Below, in pieces: positions 46,750 to 59,849 of a stretch of DNA of 64,000 nt. The stretch spans positions 62,809,436 through 62,873,435 of the forward strand of contig CM035167.1 in the NCBI GenBank assembly GCA_020205615.1. Reading direction: 5' to 3'. The notes beneath the pieces were generated by a model that was not told the DNA's origin, made no database searches, and worked only from the letters and a program-made list of their open reading frames with translations. Origin of the DNA: Panax quinquefolius. Taxonomy: Eukaryota > Streptophyta > Magnoliopsida > Apiales > Araliaceae. The number at the start of each line of letters is the position of its first letter. Position 1 is the first letter of the stretch. Position numbers and translations under genes: made by a program.

Positions 46750-47925
46750 GGAAAATATAGTTTCGATAATTGCACGTTTTGGGGCTCAAAATATTACAGT
46801 ATAATACCTTCCTCTTTTTCTTCATTTTTAATTTAGTCCTGCAAGTTTTATCAATCTTGCACCACCTCCTCCCCTAATAGTAAATCATGTGAATCAATAG
46901 TAAATCATGTGACTCGATAGTTCTAATCATGTGAAAAAAAATAATTAAAGTATATTACCTTCAACTATACCTCCATTTTTAATTTAGTCATGCAAGTATT
47001 ATCAATCTTGCACCAACTCCCCTAATAGTAAATCATGTGAATCAATAGTACACACATGTGAACACATAGTTATAAGCATGTGAATTAATAGCAATTAATT
47101 GCTCATTTATCCGGTGAATTACCTGATTGGTCGATATAACCTCCAGACATCAATTATTATCGAAATAAATGTCGATTTCCACTAACACTAATAATTCCCA
47201 CACAATGGAATTATCAATCTCAACTTTAATCAACACAAACTTATTCATCATTAATAATATAACTCACAATATTTAACAACCAGGTCATTCCCAAGAAAGA
47301 GGGGGCTTTCCGATAAGGATTTCTCCTTATTGGCGCGCAATTAGGTGACCAAACCTCTCCTTGACAGAACTTCTAGACATTGTCAATATTGCAAATAATA
47401 ATATGAATAACTTTGCCGTCTCAATTATTGATTTAATAATATAACATATTATGCAGATGATACTGTGACAATAATTGAATCAATAATATGAGAGATATGA
47501 TGCAGCAATTACTGTAGCAATAATTGAGTATAACTAAGTGACTTCTCACATAAGCATCAATAATCAATACCGTGTGCTACTATGCAACCACGTGTATTAT
47601 TGTACTTTGACTACCGGGTAGTTCAACAGTTTTAACGGTAAAACTTTCGCTGTTATTTTTATAAAAAGATAATTCTGTCATTTTTTAACTACGACAATAC
47701 TTTCGTTTGTGGGGTCCACCAATGATTGTACCGTCATACGAATATTCCCTGTTTAAAACGAATATTCCCCGACACAATGAATATTTTATATCAACTTGCT
47801 TTCTTTGCAAAACTTTCAAATATCACCCTTAACTTTAACCTTTTATCAATTTAACCATTTACTAAATAGAATAATAATTATAGAAAAATTGAATACTTTA
47901 ATTTCATAAAATTTGGGGTCTTACA

Positions 47926-47939
47926 ATCACCCCTCCCTT
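47926..47939 (-). other. Polypurine tract of element D
   Basis: Minus strand reads TAAGGGAGGGGTGAT up to the LTR start TGTAAGACCCC. Confidence 0.65.
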
Positions 47940-48640
47940 ATGAAATTTTGCCCTTGAAATTTACGTACATACCTGGTATGCCGAAGATGTGAGGATACCT
48001 TGACTCCATTTCATATTCCAACTCTTGAGGTATAACCTTTGAGTGTCGAATATGATCCTTCTTATCCAAGATTTTAACACGTATCTCCTCATACGTTAAA
48101 TCTTCTGTTGTCTCGTCTAGTTCTAATTCAATAATGTGGTTCGGGTCGTCTACATATTTACATAACATCGATAAGTAAAAAAAACATTATGAACAAGCGA
48201 CATACTTAGCGGTAAAATGAGTCTATAGGCCACAGTTCCTACTCAATCGAGGATTTCAAATGGGCCAATTAAATCGAGGGTTGAGATTTCCTCTATTCAT
48301 CGACTCTTGCTTCTAGAATAACGCCTTCTTGAACCTTCTTCTTCATCTTCATCAGCTCTGGGTGTGTAGCTTGAACGGCCTTAACTTCATCGATTAAAGT
48401 TGATTCTAATCGTATATTCGTTATCTTCACGTGGGTTCCTAGAGTCTTTAACTCTATCTTCATCATTTGTAAGTTATACGAAATAGGTTTTTGTGTTAAC
48501 AACATCGCACTCGTAAACGCATACGATCTTCTACTCAACGAGTCAGCTACCACGTTCGCTCTTCCACGATGATATTGAATGGTATAGTCGTAATCTTCAA
48601 TAGCTCGAGCCAACATCTTTGGCGCATTATACGTTCGTTT
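47938..48640 (-). pseudogene. pol: Element D pol remnants: RNase H end and integrase tail
   Basis: From 48,616: DYDYTIQYHRGRANVVADSLSRRS is the last RNase H motif, followed by the linker to integrase (KKKVQEGVI). From 48,168: DLTYEEIRVKILDKKDH, then YPHIFG, is the chromodomain-like tail after integrase. The integrase zinc domain and D-D-E core that belong between these two pieces are absent, and on the other side RT is deleted (junction near 48,660). Without RT and integrase this copy depends on other elements. Confidence 0.78.
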
Positions 48641-48659
48641 TGGTTGAAGAAATATTTAA

Positions 48660-49315
48660 GGGTTTTAGAAATGGGTTTTGTACTGGGGTCAATACAAAAT
48701 TCGATTTCACGCTCTAGGGGTACACTAGGAAGTCTTCAAGAATACGTCAGGAAATTTATTAACGATAGAAATATCATTCAAAACTGTGACTCTCATCCCA
48801 AGACTTGAATAGCACGTCACATTGATACCTATCAACTTGTCATCGTCATTCACAAAGATCCCTATGGATAGTCCGCGGTGCATTCCACACAAGCGAAGTC
48901 ACCGTGAAAAGACTTGGGCTCTTTACTTATGGCTTAATATGACGTTGATTGACTTTTAGTGGTTTGGTTGCTTGAATTCGCATAATGAGGTTGGTTAAGA
49001 ATATGAAAGCTAACAACCTTACGAAAATAATCAATTTTGGCATGATGAGTAGTTAACCAATCGATTCCTAAAATCACATCAAGGGCAAGTATTTTCAAAG
49101 AGATAAGATCGACAGTAACGTGAAAGTGTCGATTTGAATCAACAAGATTTATAAACGATTGGAGGTAACAAAGGTTTCTACTAACGAAGTTTCAACCAAT
49201 AAGTCAAAGTCTAACTTCTGCGGGGTCAAATTTAAACGTTGGCGCAAGCAAAGAGAGATAAAAGAATGGGTAGAATCAGATTCTAATAAGGTATAGACTT
49301 CGCAAGAATTTATAA
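48660..49315 (-). pseudogene. Element D protease/RT-border remnants
   Basis: Similar to C 32,850-33,480 segment by segment, for example the sequence around 48,665-48,760 and 49,025-49,130. It corresponds to the protease and the start of RT. No active-site motif stays readable. Confidence 0.5.
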
Positions 49316-50545
49316 TTAACTAACCTGCGTGCTAACTTCGTTCGGGTTACTCGCTTTTTGAGAAGTCACGAAAAATGCTCTTCCTGAAACCACCGACTTT
49401 GTTTTATCCGTATCCGCCTTTGGTACCACCGTCCCAACTGGACTTGACTCTGGTGCACGACAAAATCGGGCTAGGTGACCTTCTTTTTCACAATTATAAA
49501 ATGCTTTGGATTGCATCACACAGTGTGGACTGATATGTCCCTCCCCTCCGCATTTGAAGCATACGACCGGCGGTCGTTCTCCTTCCTTAACAGGTGTTGG
49601 TGCTGTTGTCATTCCATCATTATTGAACCTTTTCTTCTTGAAATTTCCACTTCTATTATCTTGGCCATGATTACCACCGAAGTGGTTACCATTCTTGGCG
49701 TGATAATTTCCCCCACGATGGTTATCATTGTTCCGATGGCCATTGCCACCAGTACGATTATTATCGTGTTGTTGGTCGTTGCCTTTTGGTGGTGCTGACT
49801 CATTATCGCGCTCCAATAACTGAGCCCTATTCACAACATCGGAATATAAACAAAGTTTGTGAGAAATAAGGTATTGATGTATTTCGGGTTTCAAACCTCT
49901 TAGAAATATTCACGTCATTCGCTCCTCATTATCGACCAAATGGGAAGCAAACCGGGATAACTCGGCAAACTTAGCCTCGTACTACGACATGGTCATATTG
50001 TTTTTCTCCAACTTGATAAAATCCACCTCCTTCATATGACGAATACTTTCGGGAAAGTACTTGTCGTTGAATAGCTCTTAGAACTTCTCCTAAGACATCT
50101 TGAGTGCGTCAGGCTGGGTACATTTTATAGATTCCCACCAGTAATCTGCCTCTTCACGCAACATAAAGGTGGCAAAGGAAACCTTTTGCTCCTCGTAGCA
50201 TCCCAAGACATCAAATATCTTGGTGATCTACTTTATCCACGTCTCCGCCTTAAGTCGTTCTTGCTTTCCCAAAAACTCCGGTGGTCCCAGCTCCTTGAAC
50301 TGTTTAGCGGTGACCGTCCGAGAGTTACCAGTGTTTCCACCTGCATTTTGAACAGGAGCCGCTCTCGCCTGATGTTGCATGAATTGCATAAAGCCTCTGA
50401 ACATCCCATCATTCACCATTTCATCGGTGTTATTGTTTACCTGAGGATTATTGTCTTCCTATTGCACATTATCTTGGGTATTGATCGTTGGTGACTCAAC
50501 GGTCTCATGTGCTTCATTGCTGATCTCAACATTTTTATATGCCAT
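49316..50545 (-). pseudogene. gag: Element D gag
   Basis: Start ATG at 50,545 (MAYKNVEISNEAHETVES). An in-frame TAG lies near 50,460. The capsid part MFRGFMQFMQHQARAAP...ELGPPEFLGKQERLKAETWIK (50,419-50,228) is clear, the middle (50,220-49,900) is frameshifted, and a 192-codon frame (49,894-49,316) holds the Asn/His/Gly-rich nucleocapsid. It has an intact zinc knuckle CFKCGGEGHISPHC and a second that lost its first Cys (FYNCEKEGHLARFC). Gag is the best kept product of D, which fits a non-autonomous element that still supplied or once supplied Gag. Confidence 0.82.
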
Positions 50546-50718
50546 TTTCAAACACTGTCACAAAATAAGAGTTAATTAACATATCACATATTATCTCTAT
50601 ACTCTGACCTACCAATTAAATACCAAATAAACTTAGGTAGGTCATACTAGCGAAGGAATTTCCCGTCTCTCCCCTCCTAGTTCTTGTCTCACATCTCAGC
50701 CATGGATCATATCCCTAA

Positions 50719-50730
50719 GCTTTGATACCA
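50719..50730 (-). other. Primer binding site of element D
   Basis: Minus strand TGGTATCAAAGC, two bases from the LTR edge; same sequence as in element B. Confidence 0.8.
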
Positions 50731-50732
50731 AC

Positions 50733-52543
50733 TGTGACGCCCCCCAAACAGGAATACATCACCCATCTTGAGTCGCCATATACATGGTACATAAATTCAA
50801 ATACAACTTAATTATACAACAGTCGTGTAAAATACGACAAAACATAGCTGAGAGTTTAAACAAGAATATTGTCATCTAGACAATGTCCACACTCAATGGA
50901 GTCCTCATTACAATTATTATCACATTATTCCGTAGAATAATGAGGAGTACTAAAGCCACTTATACTGGATCATCACTCCATTTCCCGACTCATCCCAGCT
51001 ATATTCTCATTTCCAGAAGAGAACAATGAAAGAAAGGGTGAGCTCAACTAGCCCAGTAAGAAATATTATGACTAAGATAATGCAGAATAAATTATCTTTA
51101 GTCTTCAACAGTATAATAGACAACAAGTTTTAGATCAACAACTGCAGCGGAAATAAGCAATCCATTAGAAGAGTCAAGTAGAGCATAAAATCTACTATCT
51201 TCTATGATTTAAAAAGTTTTTCATCAACTTTATCGCCGAGACTCAGCTTAATAAATAAACCACATCACCGAATCATCCCTGCACTATGGCCAAGGATATT
51301 CATGTAATCATCAATGGTCATGATTATACCAAATAATCCCTGGTTATAATCATATCAATAATTGTCCATCAATGCACTACGGGCCAATGAGGACTTTTAT
51401 CACATCATTCGTTACATTACGGTCATAATTATACCGAATAATCAATGGTCATAATCATACCAAGTCCATCTATGCACGTAAGCTAAAGATAACTTTCATC
51501 GCAATATAATCATGAGGATGATGACAATGACATAATAATTCAATAAAACAAGTTCAAGGATAAATTTTAATGATTTATAATTTAATTTATCCAGAAATCA
51601 ATAACGTCCAAATTGTCGACATGATTGCTTTTGTAGAGTAAAATTCAAGAATAATACTCATGTACCAAAAATAATTTGGACTGAAAAAAAATATATTTTT
51701 CGGGTAAATAGTACCCCGTGAATAGTATCACGTGAATAGTACTTCGGGAATAGTACCTCGTGAATAGTACCCCAATATGAAAAGTACCCCAAATACCCGA
51801 GTGAATAATATTTGGGTGAATAGTAACCCGTGAATAGTAACTCGTGAATAGTACTCCGACACGAAAAGTGTCCCGAATAGCCGAGTGAATAATACTATAG
51901 TGAATAGTAACCGGGTGAATAGTAACCCGTGAATAGTAACTCGTAAATAAAATACCAAATAAAATTATATTTCATGACGAGTACAAAAGAAATGATATCT
52001 CATACGAGTATAATAGAATATACGAAACTACAAATGGAATTTCATCCGTCATGCGGTAATCCACGTAAACAAATCATTTCCACAATTTAATAAAGAATGA
52101 ATACGAAAGGTCATTCACCACGCATGCGGTAGTCCACATAGACAGGTTATTCCAACAGAATAATAAAGAATGGAATAACAGAAGAATTCACCATGCATGC
52201 GGTATTCCGCGTAGACAGGTTATTCCAACTGAATAATAAAGAATTGAATAACAAAAGAATTCACCAGGCATGCGATACACCGCACATACAAGTTATTCCC
52301 AATGTAATAATAAAGAATGGAATAATGTAAGAATTCACCGAGCATGCGATAGATCGCATACGAGAGGTTATTCCCAATGTAAAAATAAATAATGGAACTG
52401 TGTCATGCGAAATATGCATGCATACGATATTTCAACATAATAATAAAGAATGGAATAACAACAGAATTCACGGGCATGCGATAGATCAAGATGATAAAAG
52501 TTATTCCAATGTAATAATAAGGAATGGAATAACGAAGAATTTC
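50733..52543 (-). repeat. Element D 5' LTR, first part
   Basis: Aligns with 44,582-46,410 of the left LTR. Broken at GAAGAATTTCAC by element E. Confidence 0.85.
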
Positions 52544-53754
52544 ACAAAATACTATAAGTCAAATAAAAGGAACACGTAGATAGACTCTATTATACCACAA
52601 CCTGAATCAGTAAATCGGAATAGTCAAGAAGATACCTTGAGGTATGGATTCATCATAGATGATGATGATGAGGTACACATCATAGAAGATGATGATCCGA
52701 TTACATACGATGAGGTAAGTGTGTAGGACGCTTTCGGAGAAATGGATTGAAGCAAGTTTCTCAAATATGGAACATTCGTTTTGATGAGACAATCAAAAGA
52801 GTTTGATTTTATCAAAAATAAGAATGAACCTAGTGTGTACAAAAGGGTCAGTGGGAGCATCGTGACATTCCTAGTACTATATGCTGATATACAACAGATG
52901 AGGAATGACATACCAATGCTACAATCAGTAAAGATAAAGTTGTCTAAACATTCCTCCATGAATGATTTGGGAAGAGAATCGTAATTGAGGATAAAAATCT
53001 ATATAGATAGATTTAAAAGGATGCTCAACTTAACCCAAGGAACGTATATTCATTTGATGCTAAAGTCGTTTAGCATAGCAAACTCCAAAAGATGTCTCAT
53101 GTTGATGAGCTATGGAGTGTATCTCTCTTTATAGTCCCCACAGACTCCTGAAAAGAGAGATCGCATGAGTGACTATCATGTATGCAATGAAATATACAAG
53201 ATCTAATGTTTATCGGTCATATTCTGGAGAAGATCACTGTAAGTCAGTGAAAAACATCTTAAAGTGCTTAACCGACACTAAGGATGTGATCATATTCATG
53301 GTGGGTCTAAATTAAAACTAGAGGGCTTAACAGACTCAAGTTTTTCAGACAGACCAAGACGACCGAAAATCCACTTTAAGGTAAAAGTGTTACCTTGAGC
53401 AATTTGGTGCAATGAATGGAAAGGTTCCAAAGCAAAGAAAGAGTTCTTTGGTTTAGTAATAAAGACAAAGTATATAGCTATAAATGAAGTCGCAAGTTGA
53501 TTGTTTGGATTATAAGTTCATTACAGAACTAGGAATAGTTCCTAAGTCTCATCTTGGATCTAAACATGTGTTGTGGCACTTTCATTTGATTATTAGAATC
53601 ATTGAAAGATGGAAAATCACTATAGAGATAGTGGACTCTCATGAACAACATTACATATCCATTAACTAAAGCTTATCCAACAGCAGGATAATCGTCACTT
53701 AGAGAAGAAGAGTATGAGATACCATGACGATTGGCTTTAGCGCAAGTGGGAGAT
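52544..53754 (+). pseudogene. pol: Element E, first copy: copia RT/RNase H remnant
   Basis: Reads through a linker (GFIIDDDDEVHIIEDDDPITYDEV), the start of RT (EKWIEA), then jumps to the late RT: NEPSVYKRVSGSIVTFLVLYADI (canonical VLYVDD has lost its acids), MLQSVKIKLSKHSSMNDLG, and SFSIANSKRC. RNase H bits follow (SKLKLEGLTDSSF near 53,310; VLWHFHLIIRIIERW near 53,568). The piece ends in the purine tract AAGTGGGAGAT before the LTR. Stops and shifts throughout. The start at 52,544 is a truncation, not an LTR. Confidence 0.78.
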
Positions 53755-55639
53755 TGAAAGTAGTATGCACACAAGCCAATCATGTTTGATGATAAAGCAT
53801 ATACTTTGTAACAATCTTATTCATTTATTAATAAAAAGTATTAATTTATTAAAGGCTTTTAATTATCTACATGATGCTGTTTTATAATATATGATAAACC
53901 CATAGTTTTAAGCAATGCTTTTAGAATAATGATGATGATCATTCTAATGAGATCTAAATTCTTAGAAAGCTTAAAACTAAAATAGTTCCCAATCATTGGA
54001 TTACTAAATTGGGGATTAGTGAATCCGGATAGATTGGTACATACGTTGCTTGCTCATTGGATGAGGATGATTGATCTCATGATCATTTGTGTGGAGACAC
54101 TAAAGCGAGTATGTAGGTGCTTATTAGAGAATAAGTTCACTGAACGTGGCTCGCTAAGAAATACCTAATGGAGTTTTACTTGCCTGTCAATAGGAATTCC
54201 TGTAGTGATAGTAGTACAAGTGATCCTTAGACTTGAGATCATCATAGTATCTTGTGTATGATGAGTTATACTTTGACTTATTCCTTAAAACCCTTAGGGT
54301 ATATCAAAGGGTATGCTTGGGTATAATAAGTTATACATGGAGATAATGTATGATCAATAAAGAATCTACCACTTCTAATAAAAGAAGAGAAATGTCCTAT
54401 GTGATTCGATAAATGACAACCCAAAGAGTCCTTGGTTAAGGTAGAATGAAATTAGAAAGGAGTTTCTAATTTGCATTATTCGAGTTGTGCATTTAAGGAT
54501 CGAAATACATATAATTAAATAAAATAAGACTTGACAAAGAATTCCATGTCTTATATTTAATTGGGACATCAGTATGGTGGAAGGATTGAATTATATTTAA
54601 CTATTTACTCAAAGGTTCTTTTATGATTAATGTTGAAATTTATATTATCCGGAAAGTCGTTGATCGCTAGGGAGGCTTATCCCTATTGTAGAATAAATAT
54701 TATTTATTTAAATAAATTAATTGTTTAATTTATTTATTTAAATAAGATTAGAATTGTTCTAATTGATTTATTCACAACCGGTTTAATATGGAGAACCTAA
54801 AGGTCACACCATAAAAGGAAGAATAATTATTTAAGAAATTAATGGCATAATCATAATAATATGTTATGTATATTTAATTTAATCTATGGTGATAGAATAA
54901 ATTAAATAGCTTAATATTTATTATTTAATATTTTTGAAATATTAAATATAAATTAATAAGAGGAGTCTTATTAATATTATTACAATTATTATTATTATTT
55001 TAATTTCTAAAAGAGTTTAGGAATTAATTTAATATAAGTACTCTCATTTATTCCTAATTGGATTAGGAAGGAAAATTAGTTAAAGGAGTTTAATTAATTA
55101 TCCCTAATAAGATTAGGGAGCTTAATTAATTAAAAGAATTTAATTAATTAAATTAAACCCAATTCCTTAATTGTTAAGGTGGGTTGCCCACATCTATAAC
55201 TAAGAGGAGTCTTATTATGGGTGATGGGGTTGTTGATTTTTACAACATACGTAATTCCAAAAGTTGAGAATCGCGCCTTTTTATACTGAGATATAGAAAA
55301 ACTAGGGTTTGAGCCAATACCCTTCTTCTTGAAAATTCTTTTTCCTTGGTGGATCACCTCTAGAGGCCAAACACTTGGGTGGCTAATGTTGATCAAAGGA
55401 AAGAACCAAACCCGGTGGATTCAAGTTGAACGCGAAAAGGATTGGAGGTGAACTTGTATTGAGGAAGCTTTCGGATCTTCAAGGTATGATTCTTGTCCTT
55501 CATATTTTCGTTTAATTAATAATTGTGCATAAAGGGTGATCCGGGTATATGGTTTGTAAAAATTTTAAACTCTGATTTTTACACGCTTCCGCTTAATTTA
55601 TGCAATTTGATTGCGTTCATGAATATTACAAACCTAACA
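53755..55639 (+). repeat. Element E LTR, middle copy
   Basis: 1,885 bp, TGAAAGTAGTATGCAC to ACAAACCTAACA, next to a purine tract on the left and a primer site on the right. TATA-like TATAACTA at 55,195. Serves as 3' LTR of the first copy and 5' LTR of the second. Confidence 0.83.
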
Positions 55640-55640
55640 A

Positions 55641-55653
55641 TGGCATCAGAGCC
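55641..55653 (+). other. Primer binding site of element E
   Basis: TGGCATCAGAGCC two bases after the LTR; one mismatch to TGGTATCAGAGC of the initiator tRNA-Met site commonly used by copia elements. Confidence 0.8.
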
Positions 55654-55969
55654 AAACCTTTATGCAAATTATTAATTGTTCAGATTTAATTTGTATATTG
55701 ATATGTGTTTAGAACAATTTTATTGGGCATAATTTTATCAGTATAAAATTTAAAAAATAAAAAAAAAACCGAACATGCAGAAAAGTTTTTTGCCCACGTT
55801 AATTCTCTATGAAAGGAACGGATTTTATATATATCAACCATGCTCATTGCTTTTTATATATCAACCATGTCGCCATTTTATTTTATATATATCATATCCG
55901 ATATAACCATAATAATAACATACACGGAATAACGTGGCTGTGATTTTTTTTTTTTGAAAAAGGAACATT

Positions 55970-56017
<48 letters not shown>

Positions 56018-56033
56018 TAATATGTTAATAAAT

Positions 56034-56064
<31 letters not shown>

Positions 56065-56125
56065 TCTAGTTTATATTATATATATATAATAGTATATATA
56101 TATATATATATATATTAATCTTATT
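55970..56125. repeat. (TA)n microsatellite in the element E leader
   Basis: Three TA tracts (55,971-56,014, 56,038-56,064, 56,076-56,115) with short interruptions. Confidence 0.8.
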
Positions 56126-56129
56126 ATTT

Positions 56130-56670
56130 TATAATTAAAATAAAATGATTATTTTAATCTTAAAATAAAAAGTTTATTTTAATTTTAAAATAAAAGGTTT
56201 ATTTTAATTTTAAAAATTTAATTTCATGCTAACTAATTAGAGTTGGAATTGGATTTCATGATAACTAATTGGAGTTGAAATTGTATTCCATGTTTCCTTA
56301 AATAAAGGAGTTTATTTAGATATGAAATAAGATTTCATATTATTCAAAAAAAAAAAAAAATTATTTGTGAATAGGAAAGAGAATCCATGTTTCCTTAAAT
56401 AAAAGAGTTTATTTAAATATGAAATAAGATTTCATATTATTCAAAATAAAGGAGTTTATTTGTGAATAGAAAAATAATCAAATGTGTTTCCTTTAATAAT
56501 TTTTTTTATATATGGAATTGGATTCCATAATTAATTAAAATAAAGGAGTTTATTTTGATTAAAAGTTTTGATTAAAATAAAATAGTTTATTTTATTCAAA
56601 ATTGGATAAATTAAAATAAAATAGTTTTATTTTAATTTAAATTTGGATTAAAATAAAGGAGTTTATTTTG
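56130..56670 (+). repeat. Array of AAATAAA-loop-TTTATTT hairpins in the element E leader
   Basis: At least ten copies of AAATAAAGGAGTTTATTT or close variants, for example 56,160, 56,185, 56,300, 56,398, 56,443, 56,537, 56,574, 56,610 and 56,650. Each is an inverted repeat with a 3-4-base loop. Two further palindromes ATATGAAA..TTTCATAT lie at 56,320 and 56,417. No protein is encoded here. Confidence 0.75.
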
Positions 56671-57957
56671 ATTCAAAAAAATAGATTTTATACTAACTAA
56701 ATTTGCCCATTAAATGATATCAATATATATATTAACTGTTTATTATTCATAAGATGGATGTTATTTATTGATGCATATGATGATGTGTATGATAATAAAT
56801 GGGATTGATTATGGACTATTGACCAATATGATTGGATTTTATTTTAGTTGGATGCATGAATGTATGGGTTTTATTAAATGGGGTCTGCGTACCTCGTCTT
56901 CTCTAATTTTTCTTAATGTAAATTCTATCTCTCTCCTATGTACTTCCCCTTGACTGTTGATCAAGATTTCTATTTGTTTTAAATAGTTTTGTAATAGGAA
57001 TAGTTAGAATTAATTTTGAAAAATTAGAGATCAAGGAGCAAGGAGAGCTTGAAGACCCGTTTGTAATGGAGCCCGGGTTTAAATGTAATAGTTATATTTA
57101 AATATTATTTCTTGCACCCCTAGGGTTTGACCTTTTGGTTCACTTGGTGGCTCTAGTGAACCAAACTAGAATAAAAGTCCATAATCAATTCGAGTAGAAT
57201 ATAGTATTCTATATGTGCATGCTTATACTATATATATTATATATTATGCAAACATGCTTCGCATGTTCATTAATATGACGCGTATTTTATATATATATGT
57301 GCATGCGCGCTAAAAAAAGATGAGACAATTTAATAACAAATCCCTCACATTTTTATATTAAGTCCTAAGCATTCAAAGATATTTGGAATATCGAACGTCG
57401 CCTTCTAGCATGATAAAATTAATAGAGTATTAAATATTTAATATGAGTTTGTTGTGTCACCACAAGGCAAGTATTAAGTATTTAAGATGTTAATTTATCA
57501 CATTTGATGCTTATAAAGAAAATTGAACAATATTGTTTTGTTGTGTTACCACAAGGATGATATTTTTCTTTTTGAATATATATGGAGTGCTAGGTTGGAC
57601 TTAACTTGGATAATTTTGATTCTGGATATGCCACCACTTGATCAAAATAATCTAAGAGACAAAAGAAAAGGAGTTGCATAGTTGATGTAATTGACAAAAG
57701 TTGTCTACCTATTTATTTATATATAGTTTGTTGTGTCACCACAAGGCTATATACATTTGAAATGGGATCCTTATTCTCACTAGCAAATCTTTAATTAGAT
57801 TTTGCCGAACTATATAAGTGAGGTAATATAGTTTGAAGAAAATAGTGGGAGATACCAATTTAAAACAAGACCTAAATTATTTTGGTAATTAATAAAAGAA
57901 TGTATGTTAAAATGTTGTTAATTACAAATTCATTTACGTAATTTTACAATGTCTAAA
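56671..57957 (+). other. Leader of element E before gag
   Basis: About 1.3 kb without a recognisable gene. It holds three copies of a hairpin motif containing TTGTGTCACCACAAGG (57,448-57,467; 57,536-57,556; 57,727-57,746) and a related CCACCACTTG near 57,630. Confidence 0.55.
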
Positions 57958-58770
57958 ATTACTATCATCGCTGCAAGCATATTAGATGCTAAATTAATCG
58001 AATCAATTAAAACGGATTGGTTAAGGAATTTGAGAATAGTTCTCATAGTTTAAAAGCTATCTTATTTCCTTAATACGCCTATCCTCGCAATGGTTGCGCA
58101 TAATGCCTCCGAGGAAGAGATTGCTACTTTTAGAAAGTGACAAGATGATGATGCACATTGGCTCAATGCATCATGCTCAGATCCATGAGTAACGAGCTTC
58201 AAACACAAGATGAAACTATAGATGCTCTTACTATATTTCTCGCACATCAAGTATTTGATGGTGAGGAAAGTAGGACCGGTAGATATCGAGATATCTAAGG
58301 AGCTCTTCCGATCTAGAATGGCCAATGGCACTATAGTATGCATAAAAAAGTTCTTAACATAATCAATTTGATTGATCAATTAGACAACTGGTTTTGTCAT
58401 GGATGGAGAGTTGAGCCAAGATTTGATCTTGCACTCACTCCAGGACTCCTTTCATTAATTGTTGTGAATTTTTTCATATGAACAAGCTAGATATCACCTC
58501 ACCGATTTGCTTAACATATTGAAAAATGTTGAGAGTCACTTTCCAACCAAGAAAGATCAAGTCTTACTGGTAGGGGCCAAAGGATCTTCTGAAAAGAAGA
58601 ACAATTCAAAGAAGGTATATAGAAAGGCAAAAACAAAGGATAATAAGAACAAAACCTGATTCGGATAGCAAAGGAGTTTGCTTCCACCGCAATAAGCATG
58701 GACACCGGAAAGAAATCATGAGAAGCACTTTGCGTAAAGTGGCTAACCAAAGAAGCTTAATGAAGTTTTG
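57958..58770 (+). pseudogene. gag: Element E gag (copia, decayed)
   Basis: Fragments in several frames: SILDAKLIESIKTDWLRNLR (57,975), a TPIPAMVAHNASEEE stretch near 58,075, and a zinc-knuckle relic CFHRNKHGH (58,680) in which the second Cys became Arg. A typical Ty1/copia gag of the 'L-ANKLTGPNF-DWLRNLRI' type. Gag would form particles; it is not functional here. Confidence 0.7.
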
Positions 58771-58814
58771 ATTTATAAATACAATTTTGTTCAAGATTTA
58801 AAATAAATTTTTCT

Positions 58815-59849
58815 TTAAGTCAAGGTTCTACTTGGGTATTGGATACCGACTTTGGTTATCATAAATATAGATTTATGAAGGGACCAAGCAGAAGTAGAAA
58901 GCTAAACAAGATAAGTAATCCTATGTGTGGGAAATGAAGCAAAGGTTGCTGCATTAGCCATAGAAACTTATAGTTTAGCAATCCCTACGGGCAAATCTAT
59001 TAAGTCAATAAGTTGTTATTGTATTCCAGTACTTGTTAGAAACATTATTTCCATTTTATTGTTGGACAATGAAATCTTTGGTATTATATTTAAGAACAAT
59101 TGTTGTTCTATTTATAATAATAATAATGTTTTGTATAGAATCGAATATTACTTAATAAATTTTGTATACTTGACTTACGTGAAAAATATATTTTGCAAAT
59201 TGAACAAACTAGTATAAGAAAAGGAGATGATCATTCAAAGAGTTGAATGTGTGTATTTGCTGAAATACAAGTGTGAATTATTTGAAAGGTTCAAAGAATT
59301 CAAAAGTGAAACAAATTGGCAAAGTATTAGGATTCTTTGATCGGATCAAGGAAGGAATACTTGTACAATAAGTTTCTAGATCATCTCAAATGGTTTTCTC
59401 ATAATGGACGCCTCTCGATACACAATAATTGATTGATGTATCTGAAAGGAAAAATCATACCTATTTGGACATGGTGCGGTCCATAACGATTTTACCGACA
59501 TTCCAGTATCTTTTTGGGATAATGTCCTAGAAATGGCTGCATATCTACGAAAATGGTAACCTCAAAATCCGCCCCAAGACTCCATAAAAGTTATGGACAG
59601 GGAGGATTCCTAATCTTAAGTATGTTAAGATAAGGGGTTGTCCAACTTATGTGAAAAAGGTTTTAAAGGATAAGCTTGGGACAAGATTTGACAAGTACAA
59701 TTTGTGGGACATCCTAAAGTAAGTTTAGGGTATATGTTCTATAATCCTACTTAGCAAAAGGTGTTTGTTTGCGTAAACACGCCTTCTAAGATAAATGTGT
59801 TTATTATTGAAAGGGCTAGTGGGAGGATAATAGATCTTCAAGAGTTTAA
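58815..59849 (+). pseudogene. pol: Element E protease and integrase remnants (copia)
   Basis: STWVLDTDFGYH near 58,823 is the copia protease site (usually LDT/SG-H) with the Gly lost. It is followed by the NEAKVAALAIETYSLAIP segment (58,930), KNNCCSIY (59,095), the integrase C-terminal half with FERFKEFKSE (59,290) and SFWDNVLEMAAY (59,512), and the post-integrase segment GTRFDKYNFVGHPKVSLGY (59,680) and ERASGRIIDLQEF (59,812). The integrase core is largely deleted. Confidence 0.7.

Larger units (their letters stand above)
44582..47925 (-). repeat. Element D 3' LTR
   Basis: 3,344 bp, from TGTGACGCC to GGGGTCTTACA. Contains an array of GTGAATAGTA-type units (45,575-45,805), about eight ~75-bp tandem repeats (45,900-46,550; core AATAATAAAGAATGGAATAA), and a TATA box (46,742-46,749 on minus). 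The left flank acata would be the target copy. Confidence 0.87.
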
